DNA from: Diphasiastrum complanatum
Taxonomy: Eukaryota > Streptophyta > Lycopodiopsida > Lycopodiales > Lycopodiaceae
Assembly (NCBI GenBank): GCA_029204225.1
Contig: CM055106.1
Span: 43,437,003-43,501,002, forward strand
DNA: 64,000 nt
Direction: 5' to 3'
Of the stretch, positions 33,278-46,140 are shown one piece after another. The notes beneath the pieces were generated by a model that saw only the letters and a list, made by a program, of their open reading frames with translations, did not search any database and was not told where the DNA came from. Every line of letters starts with the position of its first letter. Position 1 is the first letter of the stretch. A program made the position numbers and the translations under genes.

Positions 33278-35945
33278 TTTCCTTAACATATTGATAAGCA
33301 CTCAATGTTTTAAAATATACAACTATATAATTAAATGTTATTTCGTGAGGGAATTGGTCATACCTTCATGCTTGCAAATACTCTAAACAAAATTACTAAT
33401 GGATGAAATAACAAGAATGTTATGGTATCATGCCAAAAAGCCTTACCATAACAGTGAAATTGTTGGATTGACAATGAAAATTTCTCTTTCTTTGCTTTTA
33501 GGTTCAAACAAATGCATTTAATATCATTTTTGCTAAAGAGTTAAGTATGGGTAATTTAAGTTATCATGACGATTCGTTAGTTGTTTTTAATGTTTTAAGT
33601 TGCAAGAGCTTATAATATTACAATCATTACCACATAAGTACTGGTTAAAGTTTTTACAATCATAGAACTAAGATTGCATATTGGAAAAAAAGACTAACAA
33701 TTGTGTACGAAACGATTTTCCTAACAAGTAGGTGACCTACATTTCATGAATGTTTCCTACAATGGGTTTAATATTTTGATCATAAAATATGTCTATCATT
33801 TGGAATTCTAGAGTTGACAAGGATTCAAGAATATTCACGAATAGTATTTACAATAATCATGATTAGTATCCAGATATTTTAGTATACTCAATATTCACAA
33901 GTATTTATGATCAATATTCACAAGTATTTATGATCAGTATTCACAATAATCACAATTAATATTTAAGATATTCACTTCTTAGTATTCACAATCTTAGATA
34001 ATCGTCGCCCATGATCAATAATGTAGCCCTCAGGTCACATCTTTGACAAGTCGATTAATTCTTCATCCAATATATGAAAGAGATTTTGTGTACATCCTAC
34101 AAAAGACACTTTCAGAAACAATAAAAATACATTGTCAAAAAATTTACCAAAACAATTGAAGATTTTGAACTATGAGACCAAGTAGAGACAACTGAGACAC
34201 AAGTGTATGTTGAGGAGTAGGAGCCAATGTCAGAAAAGAATGACACATGAACTTTTTTCATTTGATGAATAGTACAAGAGAATCACACTTGTTAGCTATC
34301 TTTGGTGTAGAATTCACATTAGATGTACTTCATGTCTTAGCCAAAAACCAAACACTACTATTGCAGGAGAACACCCTTAAGTCATTGTCACCTCCTACAA
34401 AGAACACATACAAATAGAAGCATTTGATGTTCTAAACGTATCTTAGTTGAACCAACTATAGTGGAAAAACCATAGTATGTTTGAAAGTTTTGATTAGCTT
34501 TACAAAATATGATTCGCTACATCATCAAAATCATCCTCAGTGTCAATCATATCATCTTCTCTAACTTCAATTAGATCCTTTTTTTTTCTAACATCTATGT
34601 ACAGAATCTAGGGCTTGTACTTTCATGGTTTCCTCTATCTTTTCATCTTCAGTTTCCTCTTGAACAACATCAACTTTATCAGAAATTATCATGAGTGAGG
34701 GTGATGGTGACATCAACTTTATCTCTTGCTTCGTCATAATATGAGCTGGATTAACATCCTATTGTTGATTACAAAAATCTTGCATTTCTTCAAAAATTGA
34801 GTCGATTTCATTATTAATTTCTTCCAAGGCATTATCAGCAGTTGTTTTACTGTCTTTTCTAAATAATGGCCAAATGCATATAATTGCTTTCGCATTTTTT
34901 GAACCTTGTTTTTTGGATTATCTACTAAGTGAATTTGCATGTGGTAGCTAATGAGGATAGATTACCACATGCAAATTATTGCTGTTGCAATTTTTTTAAC
35001 CTTGTTTTTCAAAACTTTTTGTTAACTGAATCTGCATGTGGCAGCTAATGATGACATATTACTGCACACATGCAATTTTTTCTAGAATGTGCATGTGGCA
35101 TGTGGCACCCATACATTGGCTCTCTACATGCACATGAATTTCCATGTTTTGTGTCAATTCTTTACTAGATGTCCACATAAGAGTTGTGGTGGGAAGGCTC
35201 ACAAAAATCTGCTGCAAATTTTATATGAGATTTCTGCTTGTGGAGTTGCCTCCATAATAAAAGAAAAACTAAACACTTGGCATTATGACTAGTGATAGAT
35301 ATATTTAAGATTTTAAACCTTAATCTTTGGAGAAAATGGACATCATGTAGCTCAACATAACATCTTAAGAGACCATAGAAAATTTTGAAATTGTGAAGTA
35401 CTATCTTCTTGAGTGGTCTATTTTTTGCACAATCCTTGGAAAAAGCTACATATATGGTAAGTTACAATGAAGTCTTCAGAAATTTTAATTTTTTTAAATA
35501 ATGATAGCTACATTCTCAACAAATCAATGTGTCACTTTATTGAACGAGATAACTATTATAGTCAAAGAAAACGTTTAGTAGTCATAGGATTTTAGAAGAC
35601 AACATCTGAGTTGAAAGGTTTAGTTGACATTATGGTTCAAAACTCAACATACTCTCAAAGATGTAGTCTATCAAAGGAAAATTGAGGGAGGTGTCCTAGA
35701 CACAACAAACTTCAAAAGTTCAAGCCATAAAACTTGTGGTGAGGTCAAAAAGTCAAATTCTTCCTCAAGTAGGCCAACCATGAAATCGGACAATTAGTTT
35801 TTATCGAAAGTCTCAGGTCCCTTTATGGATTCAATGTGACGGGACAAAGAATCTTCATTTTAACACAACCTTCATGATGAAGGTTGCATAAATTGAACAA
35901 TCTTATGTGCAAAGGCTTGTTCAAATAATAATAATAATAAATCTC
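33278..35945. repeat. Block D, copy 4 (with the extra 0.8 kb segment)
   Basis: Full block including the GTATTCACAA-rich segment at about 33803-34605, which the tandem copies just downstream lack. Ends in an AAT run at about 35930. Minus-strand reading-frame remnant at 34500-34940. Confidence 0.65.
34500..34940 (-). pseudogene. Unidentified reading frame in block D (copy 4)
   Basis: Reads HANSLSR, a stop, SKKQGSKNAKAIICIWPLF, NALEEINNEIDSIFEEMQD, a stop, then the TKQEIK and EETEDEKIEE parts and an acidic C-terminus. Same two stop positions as the tandem copies, so those stops predate the tandem duplication. Confidence 0.5.
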
Positions 35946-36237
35946 AAATTTGAATTCACATTGGATAAGGGGCCCTTCTCAGCCCTTTATTCAAGATATC
36001 AGCCAGCATACTGTCAGTCGGACAGTAACTTCATTTGACAACCTTGTTCAGAACTTTATCTCCAAGAAAATGAAATTGAAATTCGATGTGCTTAGTTCTG
36101 GAGTGAGTACGGTGGGTTCAGAGATAGACCAATACAGCTCTAAATGTTCCAATAGAGTATAGTTGGACTGTATTGAGGGATCATTACATCCTGAAGCAAT
36201 CTTCTAAGCCAGATGATTTCCTTTACTACAGAGGAAG
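35946..36237 (-). pseudogene. Ty1/copia RNase H C-terminal fragment (block D-associated)
   Basis: Further decayed version of 15521-15807; the motif equivalent to YCDNQSCIAL is broken. Cut by LTR-A at 36238 at the same site as the other copies, so the LTR-A insertion is older than these duplications. Confidence 0.75.
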
Positions 36238-36357
36238 TGTTGGATTCAAGCATCACTCCAACTCACCAGAATTCGAATCATTTGAAATCGAGTCATTTTA
36301 ACACGAATCTTTCGAGTTCATCTCAATTTCTAAGCACCAGTACACTATGTAAATACG

Positions 36358-36407
<50 letters not shown>

Positions 36408-36454
36408 AAAAACATTGTAGCCTTACTCTCTGAAGTTGAACATTTGTGCAATCA
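36238..36454 (+). mobile_element. LTR-A, first 210 bases with (CT)n
   Basis: TGTTGGATTCAAGCATCACTCC start, (CT)22 at 36361-36405, truncated at about 36454 where it joins a short minus-strand RT piece (GTAGAGTATACTGGTTAGACAC). The same truncation recurs at 39088 and 41622. Confidence 0.8.
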
Positions 36455-37099
36455 GTAGAGTATACTGGTTAGACACCTTTCTTGGCTTATTGTGATACTT
36501 CTGTTTACACTGCCAAACCATACCCTCACCATAGAACAATTCATGAGAGAGAGAGAGAGAGAGAGGTTTCCTTAACATATCGATAAGCACTCAATGTTTT
36601 AAAATATACAACTATATAATTAAATGTTGTTTCGTGAGGGAATTGGTCATACGTTCATGCTTTAATATACTCGGTACAAAATTACTAATGGATGAAATAA
36701 CAAGAATGTTATGGTATCATAGCAAAAAGCCTTACCATAATAGTGAAATTGTTGGATTGACAATGAAAATTTATCTTTCTTTGCTTTTAGGTTTAAAACA
36801 AATGCTTTTAATATCATTTTTGCTAAAGAGTTAAGTATGGGTAATTTAAGTTATCATGATGATTCATTAGTTTTATTTAATGTTTTCAATTGGAAGAGCT
36901 TATAGTATCACAATCATTACCACATAAGTACTAGTTAAAGTGTTCACAATCATAGAACTAAGATTGCATATTGGAAAAAAAGACTAATGATTGTGTACGA
37001 AACGATTTTCCTAACAAATAGGTGACCTACATTTGATGAATGTTTCCTACAATGGGTTTAATATTTTGATCATAAAATATGTCTATCATTTGGAATCTA

Positions 37100-37434
37100 G
37101 GGCTTGTACTTTCATGGCTTCCTCTATCTTTTCATCTTTAGTTTCCTCCTGAACAACATCAACTTGATCAAAAATTATCATGAGTGAGGGTGATGGTGAC
37201 ATCATCTTTATCTCTTGCTTCGTCATCATATGAGCTGGATTAACATCCTATTGTTGATTACAAACATCTTGCATTTTCTCAAAAAATGAGTCGATTTCAT
37301 TATGAATTTCTTCCAAGGCATTATCAGCAGTTGATTTATTGTCTTTTCTACATAATAGCCAAATGCAAATAATTGCTTTTGCATTTTTTTAACCTTGTTT
37401 TTTGGATTATCTACTAAGTGAATTTGCATGTGGC
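37100..37434 (-). pseudogene. Unidentified reading frame in block D (copy 5)
   Basis: Tandem-unit copy of the 11612-11945 frame, without the acidic C-terminal extension because the 0.8 kb segment is missing. Carries the same stops as copy 4. Confidence 0.45.
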
Positions 37435-38479
37435 AGCTAACGAGGATAGATTACCACATGCAAATTATTGCTTTTGCAATTTTTTTAACCTTGTTTTTCT
37501 AGATTTTTTTGCTAAGTGAATCTGCATGTGGCAGCTAATGAGGACATATTACTGCACACATGCAATTTTTTCTAGAATGTGCATGTGGCATGTGGCACCC
37601 ATACATTGGCTCTCTACATGCACATGAATTTCCATGTTTTGTGTCAATTCTTTACTAGATGTCCACATAAGAGTTGTGGTGGGAAGGCTCACAAAAATCT
37701 GCTGCAAAATTTATATGAGATTTCTGCTTGTGGAGTTGCCTCCATAATAAAAGGAAAACTAAACACTTGGAATTATGACTAGTGATAGATATATTTAAGA
37801 TTCTAAACCTTAATCTTTGGAGAAAATGGACCTCATGTAGCTCAACATAACATCTTAAGAGACCATAGAAAATTTTGAAATTGTGAAGTACTATCTTCTT
37901 GAGTGGTCTATTTTTTGCACAATCCTTGGAAAAAGCTACATATATGGTAAGTTACAATGAAGTCTTCATGAATTTTAATTTTTTTAAAGTGATAATGGCT
38001 ACATTCTGAACAAATCAAGAAAATTTAATCAATGTGTTATTGTTGTTGTTGTTGTCAATGTGTCACTTTATTGAATGGGATAACTATTATAGTCAAAGAA
38101 AACGTTTAGTAGTCATAGGATTTTAGAAGACAACATCTGAGTTGAAAGGTTTAGTTGACATTATGTTTCAAAACTCAACACACTCTCAAAGATGTAGTCT
38201 ATCAAAGGAAAATTGAGGGAGGTGTCCTAAACACAATAGAGTTCAAAAGTTCAAGCCATAAAACTTGTGGTGAGGTCAAAAAGTCAAATTCTTCCTCAAG
38301 TAGGCCAACCATGAAATCGGACAATTAGTTTTTATCAATAGTCTCAGGTCCCTTTATGGATTCAATGTGATGGGACAAAGAATCTTCATTTTAACACAAC
38401 CTTCATGATGAAGGTTGCATAAATTGAACAATCTTATGTGCAAAGGCTTGTTCAAATAATAATAATAATAAATCTCAAA

Positions 38480-38763
38480 TTTGAATTCACATTGGATAAG
38501 GGGCCCTTCTCAGTAGTCAAGATATCAGCCAGCATACTGTAAGTCGGACAGTAACTTCATTTGACAACCTTGTTCAGAACTTTATCTCCAAGAAAATGAA
38601 ATTGAAATTCGATGTGCTTAGTTCTGGAGTGAGTACGGTGGGTTCAGAGATAGACCAATACAGCTCTAAATGTTCCAATAGAGTATAGTTGGACTGTATT
38701 GAGGGATCATTACATCCTGAAGCAATCTTCTAAGCCAGATGATTTCCTTTACTACAGAGGAAG
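38480..38763 (-). pseudogene. Ty1/copia RNase H C-terminal fragment, tandem unit 1
   Basis: Copy of 35946-36237 within the array; a further 10 bases are deleted near 38515. Interrupted by LTR-A at 38764. Confidence 0.7.
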
Positions 38764-38882
38764 TGTTGGATTCAAGCATCACTCCAACTCACCAGAATTC
38801 GAATCATTTGAAATCGAGTCATTTTAACACGAATCTTTCGAGTTCATCTCAATTTCTAAGCACCAGTACACTATGTAAATAC

Positions 38883-39041
<159 letters not shown>

Positions 39042-39734
39042 AAAAATATTGTAGCCTTACTCTCTGAAGTTGAACATTTGGGCAATCTGTAGAGTATACT
39101 GGTTAGACACCTTTCTTGGCTTATTGTGATACTTCTGTTTACACTGCCAAACAATACCCTCACCATAGAACCATTCATGAGAGAGAGAGAGAGAGATAGA
39201 GAGAGACGTTTCCTTAACATATCGATAAGCACTCAATGTTTTAAAATATACAACTATCTTACTAAATGTTGTTTCGTGAGGGAATTGGTCATACCTTCAT
39301 GCTTTAATATACTCGGTACAAAATTACTAATGGATGAAATAACAAGAATGTTATGGTATCATAGCAAAAAGCCTTACCATAACAGTGAAATTGTTGGATT
39401 GACAATGAAAATTTATCTTTCTTTGCTTTTAGGTTTAAAACAAATGCATTTAATATCATTTTTGCTAAAGAGTTAAGTATGGGTAATTTAAGTTATCATG
39501 ATGATTCATTAGTTTTATTTAATGTTTTCAGTTGGAAGAGCTTATAGTATCACAATCATTACCACATAAGTACTAGTTAAAGTGTTTACAATCATAAGAC
39601 TAAGATTGCATATTGGAAAAATAGACTAACAATTGTGTACGAAACAATTATAAGTGACCTACATTTGATGAATGTTTCCTACAATGGGTTTAATATTTTG
39701 ATCATAAAATATGTCTATCATTTGGAATCTAGGG

Positions 39735-40070
39735 CTTGTACTTTCATGGCTTCCTCTATCTTTTCATCTTTAGTTTCCTCCTGAACAACATCAACTTGAT
39801 CAGAAATTATCATGAGTGAGGGTGATGGCGACATCATCTTTATCTCTTGCTTCGTCATCATATGAGTTGGATTAACATCCTATTGTTGATTACAAACATC
39901 TTGCATTTCTTCAAAAAATGAGTCGATTTCATTATTAATTTCTTCCAAGGCATTATCAGCAGTTGTTTTATTGTCTTTTCTACATAATGGCCAAATGCAA
40001 ATAATTGCTTTCACATTTTTTTAACCTTGTTTTTTGGATTATCTACTAAGTGAATTTGCATGTGGCAGCT
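39735..40070 (-). pseudogene. Unidentified reading frame in block D (copy 6)
   Basis: Tandem-unit copy of the same decayed frame; a seventh, truncated copy begins at 42330 and ends at the array border. Confidence 0.45.
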
Positions 40071-41099
40071 AATGAGGATAGATTACCACATGCAAATTAT
40101 TGCTTTTGCAATTTTTTTAACCATGATTTTCTAGATTTGTTTGCTAAGTGAATCTACATGTGGCAGCTAATGAGGACATATTACCGCACACATGCAATTT
40201 TTTCTAGAATGTGCATGTGGCATGTGGCACCCATACATTGGCTCTCTACATGCACATGAATTTCCATGTTTTGTGTCAATTCTTTACTAGATGTCCACAT
40301 AAGAGTTGTGGTGGGAAGGCTCACAAAAATCTGCTTCAAAATTTATATGACATTTCTGCTCGTGGAGTTGCCTCCATAATAAAAGGAAAACTAAAGACTT
40401 GAAATTATGACTAGTGATATATATATTTAAGATTCTAAACCTTAATCTTTGGAGAAAATGGACCTCATGTAGCTCAACATAACATCTTAAGAAACCATAG
40501 AAAATTTTGAAATTGTGAAGTTCTATCTTCTTGAGTGGTCTATTTTTTGCACAATTCTTGGAAAAAGCTACATATATGGTAAGTTACAATAAAGTCCTCA
40601 TGAATTTTAATTTTTTTAAGTAATGATGGCTACATTCTCAACAAATCAAGAAAATTTAATCAATGTGTTATTGTTGTTGTTGTTGTCAATGTGTCACTTT
40701 ATTGAATGGGATAACTATTATAGTCAAAGAAAACGTTTAGTAGTCATAGGATTTTAGAAGACAACATCTGAGTTGAAAGGTTTAGTTGACATTATGTTTC
40801 AAAACTCAACACACTCTCAAAGATGTAGTCTATCAAAGGAAAATTGAGGGAGGTGTCCTAAACACAATAGAGCTCAAAAGTTCAAGCCATAAAACTTGTG
40901 GTGAGGGCAAAAAGTCAAATTCTTCCTCAAGTAGGCCAACCATGAAATCGGACAATTAGTTTTTATCAATAGTCTCAGGTCCCTTTATGGATTCAATGTG
41001 ACGGGACAAAGAATCTTCATTTTAACACAACCTTCATGATGAAGGTTGCATAAATTGAACAATCTTATGTGCAAAGGCTTGTTCAAATAATAATAATAA

Positions 41100-41399
41100 T
41101 AAATCTCAAATTTGAATTCACATTGGATAAGGGGCCCTTCTCAGCCCTTTAGTCAAGATATCAGCCAGCATACTGTCAGTCGAACAGTAACTTCATTTGA
41201 CAACCTTGTTCAGAACTTTATCTCCAAGAAAATGAAATTGAAGTTCGATGTGCTTAGTTCTGAAGTGAGTACGGTGGGTTCAGAGATAGACCAATACAGC
41301 TCTAAATGTTGCAATAGAGTATAGTTGGACTGTTTTGAGGGATCATTACATCTTGAAGCAATCTTCGAAGCCAGATGATTTCCTTTACTACAGAGGAAG
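41100..41399 (-). pseudogene. Ty1/copia RNase H C-terminal fragment, tandem unit 2
   Basis: Copy of 38480-38763 with few differences, again ended by the LTR-A start at 41400. Confidence 0.7.
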
Positions 41400-41519
41400 T
41401 GTTGCAATTAAGCATCACTCCAACTCACCAGAATATGAATCATTTGAATTCGAGTCATTAACACGAATCTTTCGAGTTCATCTCAATTTCTAAGCACCAG
41501 TACACTATGTAAATACAAA

Positions 41520-41563
<44 letters not shown>

Positions 41564-41707
41564 TTCTCTCTCTACAAAAACATTGTAGCCTTACTCTCTG
41601 AAGTTGAACATTTGTGCAATCTGTAGAGTATACTGGTTAGACACCTTTCTTGGCTTATTGTGATACTTCTGTTTACACTGCCAAACCATACCCTCACCAT
41701 AGAACCA

Positions 41708-41797
<90 letters not shown>

Positions 41798-42392
41798 TTC
41801 ATTAACATATCGATAAGCACTCAATGTTTTAAAATATACAACTATATAATTAAATGTTGTTTCGTGAGGGAATTGGTTATACCTTCATGCTTTAAAATAC
41901 TCGGTACAAAATTTCTAATGGATGACATAACAAGAATGTTATGGTATCATAGCAAAAAGCCTTACCATAATAGTGAAATTGTTGGATTGACAATGAAAAT
42001 TTATCTTTCTTTGCTTTTAGGTTTAAAACAAATGCATTTAATATCATTTTTGCTAAAGAGTTAAGTATGGGTAATTTAAGTTATCATGATGATTTATTAG
42101 TTTTTTTCAATGTTTTCAGTTAAAAGAGCTTATAGTATCACAATCATTACCAAATAAGTACTAGTTAAAGTGTTTACAATCATAGAACTAAGATTGCATA
42201 TTGGAAAAAAAGACTAACAATTGTGTACGAAACGATTTTCCTAACAAATAGGTGACCTACATTTGATGAATGTTTCCTACAATGGGTTTAATATTTTGAT
42301 CATAACATATGTCTATCATTTGGAATCTAGGGCTTGTACTTTCATGGCTTCCTCTATCTTTTCATCTTTAGTTTCCTCCTGAACAACATCAA

Positions 42393-43260
42393 CTTATATG
42401 TATGTATAGATAAACACACCCACATATGTTTTATATGTATGTATGTATAAACACACCCACATATGTACATATGTGGGTGTGTTTATACATACATACATAT
42501 AAATGTGTTGGTGTGTGTGTACATATGTGGGTGTGTTTATACATACATACATATAAATGTGTTGGTGTGTCTGTGTGTGTATATACATACATATAAATGT
42601 GTTGGTGTGTGTGTGTAAACAGGTTTTATATCTTTGACTTGAAAGTTTAGAAAGATCATGTGTCATTTTGAATGGTCATTTCCTCTTTATATTTGACTAA
42701 GTCTCTGAAGTGTGGGAAGGCGCACGCGCGCGTACACACACACACACACATTATATGTATGTATGTATAAACACACGCACATATGTACATATGTGGGTGT
42801 GTTTATACATACATACATATAAATTTGTTGGTGTGTGTATGTATGTATAAACAAAACCACATATGTACATATGTGGGTGTGTTTATACATACATACATAT
42901 AAATGTGTTGGTGTGTGTGTGTGTATGTGTACGCCCGCGCATGCCTTTCTACACTTCAAAGCCTTAGTGAAATATAAAGAGCAAATGACCTTTCAAAATG
43001 ACATATGATCTTTCTAAACTTTCAAGTCAAATATATAAAACCTATTTACACACACGCGCGTGTGTGTGTGTGCGCGCACACACACACACACACCAACACA
43101 TTGATATGTATGTATATATACACACACCCACATATGTACACATGTGGGTGTGTGTATATATACATACATATCAATGTGTTGGTGTGTGGGTGTGGGTGTG
43201 GGCGTGGGCGTGGGCGTGGGCGTGTGCGTGGGCATGTGCATGTGCGTGTTTTATTTGGTA
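42393..43260. repeat. Palindrome-rich CA/TATG compound microsatellite
   Basis: Mosaic of (CA)n, (TATG)n and GGGTGTG runs forming several long inverted repeats: a perfect 74-base palindrome at 42430-42503, near-perfect ones centred at 42786 and 42866, and 47-base arms at 43087-43133 / 43142-43188 around an 8-base loop. A non-repeat segment of about 105 bases (42617-42720) recurs inverted at 42945-43050. Open frames full of THTH/VCVC are translations of the repeats. Confidence 0.9.
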
Positions 43261-44371
43261 AATGCCTGGAGGTCTATGCAAGATTTTGATCGTGCAATAT
43301 CTTTTTTAAAATTTCTACGAGTAACAAGACAACACAAGGTGGGTGGACCCTTCATTCACAAGTTTCTATAATATTGGAGATGGCTCCATATTTCAAGAGA
43401 TTTGATCTCATATTAGATTGACCACAATCTTTCATTTATTCTAAGTTTCGATGGAAAAGTATGCAAAAAAATTCCAACTTTTTGGACGGTTGACATTTTG
43501 AAATATTAGAGTAACTACATGTTGAACTTGCAGTTGGAGCTTCTAGAATTTTGCTCTACATTTAGCAAGTAGAAATTTTTTTGTCTACAGACATATTATG
43601 AATCTGATTCTAAATCAACTTTAATAGTCATTTTCATTCAATAGATAATGTTTCTTGTGTGCATTAAGAAACCTTTAAACCTCTAATCAATCACTGCTTC
43701 AAAAAGGGTCTTGGTAGGAAATGTCCACACCGAAGATTTCTCTCCTTGGATTTTAGATTTACACATACCAAAAAAACACCATACAACATCTATTGAGAGG
43801 TAAAGAAGCCATGCATTCTAACGATGAGCAATGACTGATTCGAAATGTGTTCAAGAATGATCGAGAATATAATTGCCAGTCCAAAGTTTACCTTAAGTAT
43901 TATACCCATTTTCAAGTTGAAATCAATGTGCTGATGATAAAAGCTTTTACCGAATTTGGAAACCTGATGATTAGACTAATTTTTTGATGAAAAACTCTAA
44001 GTTTTCAACAAATATCAGGACCTCTCTTCCAACCTTCGCCAGTCCTAATGAGCATTTTAAATATAATGGTTTTTTTATCAATGAGTTTGGCAAGAGTTAA
44101 TTCCATTAGAATTTTTGCAATAAAGATTGTTTCTTCAAAATATTCATTTTAACCCTCGCCAACAAGCTGAATTTTGTTTTCACTTTGCCAAAAGAACCGT
44201 CACCTGACCTACCATATATCTATTTTTGTCAAATCTATCTCTAGTCAGACGAGCGAAGTTAGTTTTTCAGATTTGTCAGAAACAACCATTTAAGTGAGTT
44301 TTTTTTTAAATCCGAAATAGTAATTGTGAACCCTCGCTAAGCTAACACTCGTACTCACGTTTACTTCAATC
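43261..44371 (+). other. Duplicated spacer upstream of ORF X (copy 1)
   Basis: About 93-95 percent like 61256-62325. The left 650 bases have no recognised match outside the pair. The right part (43990-44371) carries AACCTTCGCC and AACCCTCGCC words, and 44210-44345 resembles the gypsy leader at 22.73-22.89 kb (GACGAGCGAAGTTAGTTTTTC against GGTCAGCGAAGGTTATTTTTC). No gene. Confidence 0.5.
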
Positions 44372-44896
44372 ATGTCTTCCTCTACTGAAATTGATAGCTC
44401 TGCATCACCCAGATGCCGCATAAGTGTGATATTCCTACTAGGACGTCCATCATGGCTTTGGCTACCACTGAATTAGTGGTGGAATGGTTAACCCTTGCTG
44501 AGCCCTTGCTCAAGGCGATGGGCATCCATTCACCACTATATCCTCAAACAAAATCAGTATGGAGTCTATAAGTATGGCTTTTGACACTTGGGATGAGGCC
44601 AAGGCGAAGTTTCATGTTAAGTGCCAAGGTGTAGTGCACAAGGTGCGCGTGACTGAGGTCGCCCTTGTTGTTGTAGGAATAGTTTCTGGCCCTAGGTCCA
44701 ATCCATCTCATAAGGTGGCCCATAGTGTTATTAAGCCTTTCCTAGACACCCATACGACTCAATTGTAGACCAACAAATATGGCTACCTCATTGAAACCTG
44801 CATCTTGGATTATGTAATCCAAGTTGCCACCAATCTTTTGAACCACTTCCTTATGGTGGGCAACCTGTGCAGGAGAGGGTTGCATTTTTTTTTCTT

Positions 44897-44899
<3 letters not shown>
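44372..44899 (+). pseudogene. ORF X, copy 2
   Basis: ATG at 44372 gives MSSSTEIDSSASP, then frame changes: IMALATTELVVEWLTLAEPL, LKAMGIHSP, a shift, SISMAFDTWDEAKAKFHV, QGVVHKVRVTEVALVVVGIV and SNPSHKVAHSVIKPFL, a TAG at 44766, then TNKYGYLIETC and ILDYVIQVATNLLNHFLMVG up to the GA tract. The parts align with ORF X at 4834 and 62326. Two frameshifts and a stop make it non-functional. Family unknown; it follows gypsy-leader-like DNA. Confidence 0.55.

Positions 44900-44973
<74 letters not shown>
44900..44973. repeat. (GA)37 microsatellite
   Basis: Follows a T-rich stretch at the end of ORF X. The twin tract at 62854 is 180 bases. Here it leads within about ten bases into LTR-B. Confidence 0.95.
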
Positions 44974-44976
<3 letters not shown>

Positions 44977-45470
44977 TTTTTTTTCTACTCTCCTAAATCC
45001 CATTTTAATCTACCTCCATTCATGCTGCATATTTACCAACGTTGTCACGCAATCTGCATATTTAAACGCAAATTCGCACAGACGAAAAAAAGGTGAACGA
45101 ATCGCGACGCTGTGTTCTTACACAGGTTATGGTGACATGCGAAAAGGGGACACTATCTTACAGAATTCCAAAGGTGCCCTAAAAGCAAAGGCACCCCATA
45201 AATCTAATCCTAAGGCTATTCATAAGAAATGACGCACTTTTTGCATCCTCACCAACGTTCACTTTAGTATTGACTGACGTCGCACCCTTTTCAAGCTCAC
45301 CACATGCAGCTGCGCTAACAAATTAGACAACAACTGTAGTCAACCACAATCTCTTATAGACAATACATCCACTCTGTACTTTCACATCTGCACACTTGTA
45401 ATATCATGTATATATATATATTGGATACCATCTGAGTATTCGAGTGGATGAGGTTTTCCTAAACCAAGAA
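44974..45470 (+). mobile_element. LTR-B, 5' part (copy 5)
   Basis: Starts at CTACTCTCCTAAATCCC, missing the TGTTGG end, and stops at the recurrent fusion with RT coding sequence at 45470. TATATATATATA run at about 45409-45422. Confidence 0.75.
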
Positions 45471-46140
45471 TCTCTCATGTACGCAATGGTCTGTACAAGA
45501 CCAGATATCTCTTTTGTTGTTAGCTCACTCAGCCAATACATGGCTAATCCTGGAATTACCCATTGGAAGGGTCTTATTTGAGTCAAGAGATATGTTTGAG
45601 CTACCATGGACCAGGGCATCTACTATGGAGATGTCAGCAACGACAATCTTCATCAGCTCAGTAGTTATTCTGATGCAAGCTAGGGAGAAGATGCAAAAAG
45701 TTGTAGGTCCACATCTAGATCTACATTCTTCCTCAATGACGGCCCCATTTCATGGAACAGTCGTAAGCAAACCTCTGTCGCACTTTCTTCTACTGAAGCA
45801 AAATATATTGCTGCTTCTCAATCCATTAAGGAAGCGTTTTGGTTGAGAAATTTGCTGTCAGACATCAATCTGTTTCAGTACAACCCTACAATTTTATTTT
45901 GTGATAACCAAAGTGCTATTGGCTTATCGGCCAACCCTAGATTTCATTCTAGGAGTAAGCACATTGAGATAAGATACCACTACATCAGGGGCAAGGTTCT
46001 CGACAGAGAGGTAAGCTTAATGTACTACAGAACGCAGGACATGGTTGCAGACATTTTCACGAAAGCACTCAGCGTTAATGCACGCAACAGATTTTTTGTG
46101 TTGCTCAATCTGAAGATCAAGACATTCACGGATCCAGATT
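45471..46140 (+). pseudogene. Ty1/copia RT end plus RNase H, LTR-B family (copy 4)
   Basis: MYAMVCTRPDISFVVSS at 45478 in the true frame, ISWNSRKQTSVALSSTEAKY, LFCDNQSAIGLSANPRFHSR, HYIRGKVLDREVSLMYYRT and DMVADIFTKALSVNARN, ending at a stop before the polypurine tract (46141-46148). Two stops replace codons in the RT part. The long open frame at 45514 is out of frame. Confidence 0.85.

Noticed and set aside
42394-43371. Open frames rich in TH, HTHTP and VCVC (also 60.5-61.28 kb)
   Set aside because: Translations of CA/GT and TATG microsatellites; open on both strands because the DNA is palindromic.
45514-45846. 110-codon frame with LLLLAHSANTWLILELP (also 7.44-7.55, 8.53-8.96, 47.15-47.48 kb)
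   Set aside because: Out-of-frame reading of the copia RT/RNase H segment; the true frame gives VCTRPDIS and NSRKQTSVALSS.
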